A DNA stretch of 11,091 bases from Actinomycetes bacterium (GTDB lineage Bacteria > Actinomycetota > Actinomycetes > Mycobacteriales > Micromonosporaceae), in the NCBI GenBank assembly GCA_023437285.1, contig JAEZGP010000185.1, forward strand, positions 1 through 11,091, written 5' to 3'. A program made the position numbers and the translations under genes. Position 1 is the first letter of the stretch. Each line of letters opens with the position of its first letter. This document shows, in pieces, positions 1 to 6,746 of the stretch. The notes under the pieces were generated by a model. That model was not told the origin of the DNA. It saw only the letters and a program-made list of their open reading frames with translations, and searched no databases.

Positions 1-8
1 CACCTAGC

Positions 9-37
9 GCGACCGGTCGCTCCCCCGCGCGCGGAGC
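9..37. repeat. Palindrome and small inverted repeat beyond the oxidoreductase stop codon
   Basis: The 12-mer GCGACCGGTCGC at 9-20 is a perfect palindrome. The overlapping bases 19-37 can form a stem of GCTCC with GGAGC around a 9-nt loop. Both lie just past the 3' end of the minus-strand oxidoreductase gene, so they could form part of a terminator. There is no T-tract on either strand, and in DNA this GC-rich short palindromes are common. Bases 1-42 hold no gene that can be recognised. Confidence 0.25.
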
Positions 38-42
38 CACGG

Positions 43-1068
43 TCAGCCGCGCGGGTAGTCGTCGGGCAGGGTCGCCGGTTGCCGGTGCGGTTCCACCGGC
101 TCCGTGCGGCCGCTGCGCATGCTCAGCTCGGCCGCGGCGAGCGTGGCGCAGACCCGGGCCGCCGTCCGGTACGGGTACGGCCACGGCGCCTCGCCCCGCA
201 CGGCGGCCAGAAAGGCCGTCATCTCCGCGTCGTACATGGACTCGTAGACGGCCGCCCAGTCGCAGACCGTCTCCACCGCCGGCGCGGCGCCGCCCGGCAG
301 ACTGCGTTCGAGTACGCCCGAGAGTAGGTCGAACCGGATGGCGCCACCGTCGCCGACCGCCCAGCCCTGCCGCACCGGCGCGGGTACCGCCATCACGACG
401 GTGAGCTGACCGGTGGCGCCGCCCTCCAGCGCCAGCTGCAGCGACCACGTGTCCTCGCCTTCAAGGTCGAGACGGCCGCGCCGCGTGACGCGTCCGCTGG
501 CCGCCGTCGCGTGGCCGAAGACGTGGCCGAGCGCGATCAGTTCGAAGGGGACCATCTCGCGGGCGGGGGCCATCGCGCGGTGCCGCGCGTAGTACTCGGC
601 GCCCTCGCCCGGGTGCCAGCTCGGCGCGTCGACCGACAGCAGGTACCCGAAGGCGTGCAGGGTGCCCAGCTCCTCGGCCACGACGCGGCGCAGCTCGCGG
701 ACGAACGGGTGGAAGTAGAGGGTGCAGGACGGCGCGGCGACCCGGCCGCTGCGCGCGGTCGCCTCCTCGACGCGCCGGTGGTCGTAGGACCAGATGTCGG
801 CCTCGCAGAAGAAGTGCAGGTCGCGCTTGAGCGCCGCGGCGATGTAGCGGTCGTGCTCGTTGGGCGGGGTCGAGATGATCACCGCGTCCGGCGCCGTGTC
901 CCACGCCTCGTCGAGCGTGGCGACCGTGGCGACGCCGAAGCGTTGCGCCGCGCGGGCACGCCGGTCGGGGCGCTCGTCGAGCACGGTGAGGGTGAGGCCG
1001 GGTCGTTGGTGGAGGTCGCGCAGTCGCCGGGTGCCCATCGAGCCGGCGCCGACCTGCAGGACTCTCAT
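43..1068 (-). CDS. Gfo/Idh/MocA-family NAD(P)-dependent oxidoreductase with atypical catalytic motifs
   Basis: The 341-aa product has a Rossmann nucleotide-binding start (VGAGSMG, residues 6-12), then an alternating alpha/beta region with ISTPPNEH (65-72), as in the Gfo/Idh/MocA family. Members usually oxidise or reduce sugars, inositols or sugar derivatives in the cytoplasm. The length is normal. The usual EKP motif, whose lysine acts in catalysis, reads E89-A90-D91. The usual DxGxH element is replaced by FELIALGH (175-182), which keeps H182 but has Ile at the Asp position. A non-standard reaction or a non-catalytic role is therefore possible. The ATG at 1068 is supported by AGGAG (complement of 1075-1079), 6 nt upstream. 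It is divergent from the sugar importer across 185 bp, so it may process the imported compound. Family membership is secure; the substrate is unknown. Confidence 0.87.
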   Translation of the reverse strand: MRVLQVGAGSMGTRRLRDLHQRPGLTLTVLDERPDRRARAAQRFGVATVATLDEAWDTAPDAVIISTPPNEHDRYIAAALKRDLHFFCEADIWSYDHRRVEEATARSGRVAAPSCTLYFHPFVRELRRVVAEELGTLHAFGYLLSVDAPSWHPGEGAEYYARHRAMAPAREMVPFELIALGHVFGHATAASGRVTRRGRLDLEGEDTWSLQLALEGGATGQLTVVMAVPAPVRQGWAVGDGGAIRFDLLSGVLERSLPGGAAPAVETVCDWAAVYESMYDAEMTAFLAAVRGEAPWPYPYRTAARVCATLAAAELSMRSGRTEPVEPHRQPATLPDDYPRG

Positions 1069-1104
1069 GACGTGCTCCTAATTCGGATTGCCGTGTGCCG
1101 GACA

Positions 1105-1118
1105 ATGAAACCTTTGAT
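1105..1118. promoter_or_regulatory. Degenerate quasi-palindrome upstream of the oxidoreductase gene
   Basis: ATGAAACCTTTGAT matches its own reverse complement at 10 of 14 positions. On the minus strand it contains TTTCAT followed by TGT, which resembles the ATTTCATCTGT box at the other promoters with one base missing. It lies about 37 bp upstream of the minus-strand oxidoreductase start. It may be a weak operator for that gene; no convincing -10/-35 pair for the gene was found. Confidence 0.25.
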
Positions 1119-1169
1119 TTGCGCAGCGTAGCGGCCAATAACGCTCATAACTAGTGATCATGGATTCTT

Positions 1170-1187
1170 ATGAAATGCTGATTTCAT
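1170..1187. promoter_or_regulatory. Putative IclR-type operator, perfect inverted repeat
   Basis: The arms ATGAAAT (1170-1176) and ATTTCAT (1181-1187) are perfect complements around the 4-bp spacer GCTG. The match continues partly outward: ATTTCATCTG on the plus strand against ATTTCATAAG on the minus strand. The right arm runs directly into the -35 hexamer at 1191. The same right-arm sequence recurs at the other transporter promoter and at the iclR promoter. That makes the IclR-family protein encoded at 5733-6506 the leading candidate to bind here. Binding is inferred, not shown. Confidence 0.6.
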
Positions 1188-1190
1188 CTG

Positions 1191-1219
1191 TTGACATCCG
1201 CCCGAGCCGGTCAGACACT
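1191..1219 (+). promoter_or_regulatory. Probable sigma-70-type promoter of the sugar importer operon
   Basis: A perfect -35 hexamer TTGACA lies at 1191-1196. A weak -10 candidate GACACT lies at 1214-1219 after 17 bp; CACTTT at 1216-1221 is an alternative. A short inverted repeat, AGACA-CTT-TGTCT (1213-1225), covers the -10. The start codon of the fused permease is about 30 bp downstream. The -35 is convincing; the exact -10 is not. Confidence 0.5.
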
Positions 1220-1253
1220 TTGTCTCCACGCGAGGTGGCGGGTTGGAGGGCAC

Positions 1254-3161
1254 ATGGCGCTCGGCGAAGCGGAAGCGGCGGCCCGGCCGCACCGGCGGTT
1301 CGCCCGGCGCCTGTCGCGGCGCATCGACCGGATGAGCGACCGCCGGTTCGGGCTGCTGCTCTTCGTGCCGGCGGCGGTGCTCGTCGGCCTCATCGTCTTC
1401 CCGCCGATCGTGGCGGTGCTGGTGATGAGCCTGTTCCGCATCGAGCTGCTCAAGGACGGCCCGACCCGGTTCGTGGGCCTGGACAACGTCGGCCGGATGC
1501 TCGAGGACAGCTTCTTCATGGACTCGGTGCCGCGCACGCTGCTGTTCGCGCTCGGCGCCACGGCGTTGACCGTCCCGCTCGCGCTGGGCACGGCGCTGCT
1601 GATGAACCGGCGCACCAAGTTCGACACCCCGCTGGCCATCGCGCTGCTGCTGCCGTGGGCCATCGCCCCGATCGTGACCGGCTTCTTCTGGCGGTTCATG
1701 TTCCAGCCGAGCTTCGGGCTGGCGACCCAGGTGTCCAACGGGCTCGGCCTGACCGACGGCCCGGTGCCCTGGTTGCAGGACCCGACCACCGCGTTGGTGC
1801 TCGCGATGGTGGCGACCGCCTGGCGGTCCGTGCCTCTGCTCGCGCTGATCATGCTGTCCGCGCTCAAGGCGATCCCGAACCAGCTCTACCGGGCCGCGCG
1901 GATGGACGGGGCCACGCCGTGGCAGGCCTTCCGGTCGGTCACCCTGCCGAGCATCGGGCCGACGCTGCTCATCGCCACGATTCTTCAGATCATCATCTCG
2001 TTGCAGGTGTTCGACCTGCTCTTCCAGCTCACCCGCGGCGGCCCGGGCTTCGAGACGACGACGATCACCTACTACATCTTCACGGCGGCGTTCGACAACC
2101 TGAGTCTCGGGTACTCCGCACTGCTCGCCATCTTCCTGATGCTGGTCATCGTGGCGGCCAGCGGCCTCACGCTGTACCTGCGGGCCGGCCGCGCGCGCCG
2201 TCGTGCCCGGCTCGACGCCGACCAGAACGACCTCGTCGAGGCCGAGCGGCTCCACATGGACGGCTTCGGTTGGGACGCCGAGGACGCCGACCCCCCGCCC
2301 GCCCGGCGACGGCTTCGGATGCCGGCGCTCCCGGCGCCCGTGCGCCGGCTCGCCACCGTCGTGGCGGTCGGACTGCTGCTGCTGTGGTCGATCGGACCCA
2401 CGCTGTGGATCCTCGTCGCGAGCCTGCAACCGGAGTCCGCGATCACCTCGGTGCCGCTGGACCTCGTCCCGTGGCTGGACTTCAGCCAGTACGTCGACCT
2501 GCTGAGCAATCCCAAGTGGCTCTCGTCGATCTGGGTCAGCCTCGTGATGACCGTCGGCTCGACCATCATCACGCTGTTCATCGGCGCGCTGGCCGCCTAT
2601 CCGCTGGCCCGCCTCGAGGTGCCCGGCAAGCGGTGGGCCGTGGGCGTGCTGATGTTCACCTACACGGTCCCCGCGATCGTGCTGCTCATCCCGTTGCTGT
2701 TCATGTTCAACGCGCTCAACCTGACCGACTCGGTGACCGGCCTGATCATCGCGCACGTCGCGTTCTCGCTCCCGCTGACCATCTGGCTGCTGCGCAACAT
2801 CTTCGCCAGCGTGCCGGCGGCGATCGAGAAGTCGGCGCGCATGGACGGGGCCACCCGGCTCGGCACCCTGTTCCGGGTCACCATCCCGGCGGCGTCCGCC
2901 GGCATCGCGGCCACCGCCATCCTGCTGCTGATCAGCGTCTGGAACGAGTTCCTGTTCGCGGTCGTGCTCGGCAACCAGGGTGCGGTGACCGTCACCCGAC
3001 GGATCGGCTACATCAACTCGCCGGCTGGCATCAGCGGCGAACCTCCGTACACCTATCAGGCCGCAGCCGGCATCGTGGCCGTACTCCCCGTGATCATTCT
3101 TGTGATCCTCTTTCACCGCCGGATCCGGTCCGGGCTGACCGAGGGTTACCTCAAGGGCTGA
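1254..3161 (+). CDS. Fused MalF-MalG-like ABC sugar transporter permease (CUT1 type)
   Basis: This 635-aa inner-membrane protein carries both permease halves of a carbohydrate importer in one chain. The MalF-like half spans about residues 30-310 and has a cytoplasmic coupling loop with the EAA-type motif at 211-231 (RAARMDGA...LP). A charged, proline-containing linker (about 311-365) joins it to the MalG-like half (about 366-635), whose EAA-type motif is at 522-545 (EKSARMDGA...IP). In related systems the halves are two proteins of roughly 300 aa each. The reading frame is open and shows coding character through the linker, so the fusion looks genuine. The ATG at 1254 is preferred because GGAGG at 1245-1249 precedes it. 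An in-frame TTG at 1191 lies on the -35 box itself and is unlikely. It heads an operon with the binding protein and ATPase downstream. Confidence 0.9.
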   Translation: MALGEAEAAARPHRRFARRLSRRIDRMSDRRFGLLLFVPAAVLVGLIVFPPIVAVLVMSLFRIELLKDGPTRFVGLDNVGRMLEDSFFMDSVPRTLLFALGATALTVPLALGTALLMNRRTKFDTPLAIALLLPWAIAPIVTGFFWRFMFQPSFGLATQVSNGLGLTDGPVPWLQDPTTALVLAMVATAWRSVPLLALIMLSALKAIPNQLYRAARMDGATPWQAFRSVTLPSIGPTLLIATILQIIISLQVFDLLFQLTRGGPGFETTTITYYIFTAAFDNLSLGYSALLAIFLMLVIVAASGLTLYLRAGRARRRARLDADQNDLVEAERLHMDGFGWDAEDADPPPARRRLRMPALPAPVRRLATVVAVGLLLLWSIGPTLWILVASLQPESAITSVPLDLVPWLDFSQYVDLLSNPKWLSSIWVSLVMTVGSTIITLFIGALAAYPLARLEVPGKRWAVGVLMFTYTVPAIVLLIPLLFMFNALNLTDSVTGLIIAHVAFSLPLTIWLLRNIFASVPAAIEKSARMDGATRLGTLFRVTIPAASAGIAATAILLLISVWNEFLFAVVLGNQGAVTVTRRIGYINSPAGISGEPPYTYQAAAGIVAVLPVIILVILFHRRIRSGLTEGYLKG

Positions 3162-3173
3162 AGGGCTCTCCCC

Positions 3174-4514
3174 ATGAATGGACTACCAGCCAGCGGCACC
3201 TCCCGTCGAACCCTCCTGCGCAACGCGGTCGCCCTCGCCATGGCCGCGCCGGTGCTCGCCGCCTGCACCGACGACGACACCCCGGCCGCGCCGTCCGGCA
3301 GCGGCAGCGGTGACGACAAGTTCCCCGGCGTCGCCCTCAAGGTGGCCTGCAACCCCACCAGCCAGCAGGCCTGCGCCGAGGCGGGCAAGCAGTGGGCCGC
3401 CCTCACCGGCGGTACGGTCACCGCGGAGATCATCCCGTACGCGGAGCGCGCCACGAGCTACGCCTCCTGGATCGTGTCCAAGGACGCCAGCTACGACGTG
3501 CTCTACGCGGGCGTCGACTTCATCTCCAACTTCGGCGACAAGATCTACCTCGACCTGGCGAAGCTGCTCGGCGACACGAGCGACTTCGTGCCGGCGGCGC
3601 TCGGCCAGCTGACCAAGAGCGGCGCGCTGCACGCGGCCCCGCTGTTCGCCGACATGGAACTGTTCTTCCACAACAAGAAGAACTGGGCCGAGGCGGGCCT
3701 GCCCGAGGCGCTGCCGGGCACCTGGGACGAGCTCTACGCGTACGCCCCCAAGCTCGCGGTCGGCAACCGCGAGCCGTGCGTGGTCCCGTGGAACAACAAC
3801 GGCGTGCCGTTCTGGATCGCGTTCTTCAACTCCACGGGCGGGCAGCTGTTCAGCGAGGACAAGAGCCAGCTGATGTTCGACAACGACAAGGGCCTGCAGA
3901 CCTGGCAGGCGATCGCGCGCGGGTTCCAGGCGAAGTTCTTCGGCACCGCCGGGGCGAACGCGGTCGGTGACCAGGACACGTCGCTGCTGTTCAACCAGAA
4001 TCTGGCGGCCAGCCAGATCAACACGACCGGGTTCGGCTCGACCGCCCTGAGCACCGACCCGGCGGCCAAGTCGGTCATCCGCAAGGAGGACCTGGGCGTC
4101 AACCCGCTGCCCGGCATCGCCGCCGGCACCAGCGGCAGCGTCATCGTCGCCGAGGGCCTGGGCATCAACAAGTTCGGCAAGAACCAGGAGGCCGCGCTGA
4201 GCTTCGTGAAGTTCGCCACCGGCGCGCAGTTCCAGAAGCAGCTCGTGCTCGGCAAGGCCGGCCAGGTGCTGCCGTCGAGCCGGCTGTCGGTGAGCAGGGA
4301 CGCCGAGGTCGCCGCGAGCTTCCCGTTCGCCGCCGCGCTGGCCGAGCAGGCCAAGGCGCAGCTGGCCTGGCCGGGCAACGCGCCGTTCAAGTGGAACGCG
4401 CCGTTCCTGCTGGGCCTGACCAACCTGTCCAAGGGCACCTGGACGCCGGAGCAGGCGCACGAGGAGACCATCAACGCCGTCAAGAAGCTCATGATCGCCC
4501 AGATGGGCGCCTGA
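3174..4514 (+). CDS. Extracellular solute-binding protein, family 1 (sugar-binding lipoprotein)
   Basis: The 446-aa product starts with a twin-arginine-like stretch (S-R-R-T-L-L-R, residues 10-16), a short hydrophobic segment and the lipobox LAAC ending at Cys31. It is therefore probably a Tat-exported lipoprotein anchored outside the membrane. A Thr/Asp/Pro/Ser/Gly-rich linker follows, then a two-lobed binding fold typical of CUT1 importers. That fold includes LFADMELFFHNKKNWAEAGL and, further on, TWDELYAYA. Length is typical. The RBS GAAGGG (3160-3165) overlaps the permease stop codon and lies 8 nt before the ATG; only 12 bases separate the genes, so they are cotranscribed. The substrate cannot be read from the sequence; a sugar, oligosaccharide or polyol is expected from the partner proteins. 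Confidence 0.9.
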   Translation: MNGLPASGTSRRTLLRNAVALAMAAPVLAACTDDDTPAAPSGSGSGDDKFPGVALKVACNPTSQQACAEAGKQWAALTGGTVTAEIIPYAERATSYASWIVSKDASYDVLYAGVDFISNFGDKIYLDLAKLLGDTSDFVPAALGQLTKSGALHAAPLFADMELFFHNKKNWAEAGLPEALPGTWDELYAYAPKLAVGNREPCVVPWNNNGVPFWIAFFNSTGGQLFSEDKSQLMFDNDKGLQTWQAIARGFQAKFFGTAGANAVGDQDTSLLFNQNLAASQINTTGFGSTALSTDPAAKSVIRKEDLGVNPLPGIAAGTSGSVIVAEGLGINKFGKNQEAALSFVKFATGAQFQKQLVLGKAGQVLPSSRLSVSRDAEVAASFPFAAALAEQAKAQLAWPGNAPFKWNAPFLLGLTNLSKGTWTPEQAHEETINAVKKLMIAQMGA

Positions 4515-4541
4515 GTACGGGCATCGGCGCACGTACGGAGT

Positions 4542-4547
4542 AAGGAG
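4542..4547 (+). promoter_or_regulatory. Shine-Dalgarno sequence that decides the ATPase start
   Basis: AAGGAG lies 5 nt before the ATG at 4553. This favours that start over the in-frame GTG at 4547, whose first base is the last base of this site. The GTG could use the weaker GGAG at 4537-4540, so a start two codons earlier is not excluded. Confidence 0.6.
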
Positions 4548-4552
4548 TGGGC

Positions 4553-5647
<1,095 letters not shown>

Positions 5648-5664
5648 ACCGCTGACGACAAGCC

Positions 5665-5710
5665 CCGTGGGCACCTGTCCGCGCCCCCCGTCGCGGAAGG
5701 GTGCCCACGG
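5665..5710. terminator. Two-stage hairpin, probable bidirectional terminator
   Basis: The arms CCGTGGGCACC (5665-5675) and GGTGCCCACGG (5700-5710) are perfectly complementary over 11 bp. Inside the loop, TCCGCG (5678-5683) pairs with CGCGGA (5692-5697), which extends the stem. It lies between the stop codons of the convergent ATPase (5647) and IclR (5733) genes. There is no T-tract on either strand, as is common for GC-rich actinomycete terminators. Confidence 0.75.
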
Positions 5711-5711
5711 C

Positions 5712-5728
5712 CTGTCGGTGGCCGGCAG
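5712..5728. terminator. Second short hairpin beside the iclR stop codon
   Basis: CTGTCGG (5712-5718) pairs with CCGGCAG (5722-5728) around a TGG loop, with one G-T wobble. It abuts the larger hairpin and ends 4 bp from the iclR stop codon, so it may help stop transcription arriving from the iclR side. Confidence 0.4.
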
Positions 5729-5732
5729 ACCG

Positions 5733-6506
5733 TCAGGTCGTGGCGTGGTAGTCGCGGACGAGCTGCATGGCGGCGCGGCGCAGGGTACGTGCCACGGCGT
5801 CGACCTTCTCGGACGGCAGCCGTCGCGCCGGAGCGCTCACGCTGATGCCGCACGGGAACGGCATGTCGACGAGGTTGACGGCGACGCAGCGGCCATCGGG
5901 CTGGTTCTCGCAGTCGTCGACCCCGTAGCCGACCTTGCGGACCTGCTCCAGCTCGGTGAGGTAGCCGTCGACGGTGCAGATGGTGCGCTCGGTGTAGCGG
6001 GTCAGCTCCTGCGCCGCGAGCAGGGCGCGGACCCGGTCGTCGGGCAGCTCGGCGGCCATCGCCTTGCCCAGCGCGGTGGAGTGCAGGCTGCCGTGGTCGC
6101 CCGGCCGGGCGGCCAGGCGCATCATCTCGTTGCTCTCGACCACGAGGACGTGCAGCACGGTCGCGCCGTCCAGGATGCCCAGGTTGGTGGTCTCACCGAG
6201 CCGGTCGCGGAGCTTCTCGAGCACGGGCTTGGCCCGGCTGATGAGCATGTCAAGTTGCCGGGTGTGCTGGGGACGCAGGGCCAGGCCGAGCCGGTAGAGG
6301 TTGTTCTCGTCGTCGCGTTCCACGTAGCGGCGTGCCTCAAGGGCGGACAGGTAGCGATAGGCGGAGCTCTTCGGCAGCGACGTCACCTCGGCGACATCGG
6401 ACAGCGTCGCCCCGTCGCGGGAGCGTTGCAGCACGTCGAGGATGTCGCAGACCCGTTCGACGGCCCGGATGGGGTAGCTCGCGCCGGACTCGGCGGTGAC
6501 CTTCAT
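5733..6506 (-). CDS. IclR-family transcriptional regulator
   Basis: The 257-aa product has the two-domain IclR layout. An N-terminal winged helix-turn-helix (about residues 12-75, recognition region LSDVAEVTSLPKSSAYRYL at 35-53) is followed by an effector-binding domain (about 85-250). The latter contains the family's GDHGSLHSTALGKAM (136-150) and GYGVDDCE (193-200) segments. Such proteins bind small metabolites and repress or activate nearby catabolic and transport genes. The ATG at 6506 is chosen because the family alignment begins a few residues later and AGGGA (complement of 6518-6522) lies about 11 nt upstream. A longer frame reaches 6572 but would begin upstream of the predicted transcription start. 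It is convergent with the sugar ATPase and divergent from the Opp-type operon. The shared boxes suggest it controls both importers and itself. Its effector is unknown. Confidence 0.92.
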   Translation of the reverse strand: MKVTAESGASYPIRAVERVCDILDVLQRSRDGATLSDVAEVTSLPKSSAYRYLSALEARRYVERDDENNLYRLGLALRPQHTRQLDMLISRAKPVLEKLRDRLGETTNLGILDGATVLHVLVVESNEMMRLAARPGDHGSLHSTALGKAMAAELPDDRVRALLAAQELTRYTERTICTVDGYLTELEQVRKVGYGVDDCENQPDGRCVAVNLVDMPFPCGISVSAPARRLPSEKVDAVARTLRRAAMQLVRDYHATT

Positions 6507-6544
6507 CGTGTGTTTCGTCCCTGTCTCTCGTGGTGCCTGCACCC

Positions 6545-6572
6545 AGAGTAGGTCGTGGATTTCATCTGTCAA
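6545..6572 (-). promoter_or_regulatory. Probable iclR promoter with an embedded operator box
   Basis: Read on the minus strand, TTGACA (complement of 6567-6572) and TACTCT (complement of 6545-6550) form a good -35/-10 pair with a 16-bp spacer. The plus-strand box ATTTCATCTGT (6559-6569) covers the spacer and part of the -35. Bound protein there would block RNA polymerase, consistent with autorepression. The predicted start of transcription is near 6538, about 30 nt before the iclR ATG. Confidence 0.55.
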
Positions 6573-6580
6573 AACGACAG
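6559..6580. promoter_or_regulatory. Putative IclR operator at its own promoter
   Basis: ATTTCATCTGT (6559-6569) is an exact 11-base copy of the box found at both transporter promoters. It overlaps the inverted repeat CTGTC-AAAAC-GACAG (6566-6580). The starts of this box and of the copy at 6634 are 75 bp apart in the same orientation, close to seven helical turns, so bound proteins could face the same side of the DNA. Confidence 0.5.
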
Positions 6581-6605
6581 GCCGGCGCTGATATCCGTGG
6601 CTGCA

Positions 6606-6621
6606 ACGGTTTGGTCACCGT
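6606..6621. repeat. Inverted repeat between the two divergent promoters
   Basis: ACGGT (6606-6610) and ACCGT (6617-6621) are complementary arms around TTGGTC. The repeat lies between the iclR and binding-protein promoters and could be a site for another regulator. With 5-bp arms it may also be chance. Confidence 0.25.
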
Positions 6622-6633
6622 ATCGGAACGGCC

Positions 6634-6649
6634 ATTTCATCTGTTGACA
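6634..6649. promoter_or_regulatory. Putative IclR operator at the Opp-type operon
   Basis: ATTTCATCTGTTGACA is identical over 16 bases to 1181-1196. Its last six bases are the -35 hexamer of the operon promoter. The left arm is only partly conserved: GGAAC at 6625-6629 stands where TGAAAT would be expected. The site therefore looks like a strong half-site with a weak partner. Confidence 0.55.
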
Positions 6650-6673
6650 CGGTCGATCTTCCATGCCCATACT
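6644..6673 (+). promoter_or_regulatory. Probable promoter of the Opp-type transporter operon
   Basis: TTGACA (6644-6649) is followed after 18 bp by CATACT (6668-6673), a 4-of-6 match to the -10 consensus that keeps the key A and final T. A TGCCC/GGGCA inverted repeat (6664-6679) straddles the -10. Transcription would begin near 6680, giving a leader of about 65 nt before the ATG at 6747. Confidence 0.55.
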
Positions 6674-6682
6674 CGGGCACGC

Positions 6683-6715
6683 ATCTGCTCCAGATCGCGT
6701 CCCGCCGCTGGCGGG
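6683..6715 (+). promoter_or_regulatory. Two tandem hairpins in the 5' leader of the binding-protein mRNA
   Basis: ATCTG-CTC-CAGAT (6683-6695) and CCCGCC-GCT-GGCGGG (6701-6715) can each fold with a 3-nt loop, 5 bases apart. They occupy most of the predicted leader. They could protect the 5' end of an abundant mRNA. No ribosome-site-masking partner was found for either stem. Confidence 0.35.
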
Positions 6716-6746
6716 CAACCAACGGCACGAGTGGGGACAGGTTCGA

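Noticed and set aside
1150..1160. Overlapping palindromes ACTAGT and TGATCA in the divergent region
   Set aside because: Six-base palindromes in an AT-richer stretch are expected by chance, and neither recurs at the other promoters.
1191..1253. Upstream TTG start for the fused permease
   Set aside because: The TTG is the first half of the TTGACA -35 hexamer, so it would lie upstream of the transcript. The ATG at 1254 has GGAGG just ahead of it.
1158..3116. Very long open frame on the minus strand opposite the fused permease, rich in His, Arg, Gln, Asp and Glu
   Set aside because: It is a by-product of GC-rich codon bias in the opposite gene. The composition is repetitive and low in hydrophobic residues, no domain is recognisable, and the plus-strand frame is an unmistakable permease. 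Similar mirror frames opposite the binding proteins (3183-4532, 6876-8243) were dropped for the same reason.
1154..3313. 719-aa plus-strand open frame overlapping the permease in another frame
   Set aside because: It is Arg/Pro/Ala/His-rich with no membrane segments or motifs, while the competing frame has two full permease domains.
4516..4536. Repeated GTACGG on both sides of a short spacer between the binding protein and the ATPase
   Set aside because: It is a 6-base direct repeat with no usable stem beyond GTAC, too short to support as a regulatory or recombination site.
5667..6551. 294-aa plus-strand open frame opposite iclR
   Set aside because: It starts inside the terminator hairpin, shows no domain, and mirrors a clearly recognisable IclR regulator.
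6507..6572. 22-residue N-terminal extension of the IclR protein
   Set aside because: It reads through the predicted -10, spacer and -35 of the gene's own promoter and lacks family similarity. The ATG at 6506 fits both the family start and the ribosome site.
6663..6746. 28-residue extension of the family 5 binding protein
   Set aside because: It would start upstream of the predicted transcription start and push the signal peptide inward. A good ribosome site precedes the ATG at 6747.
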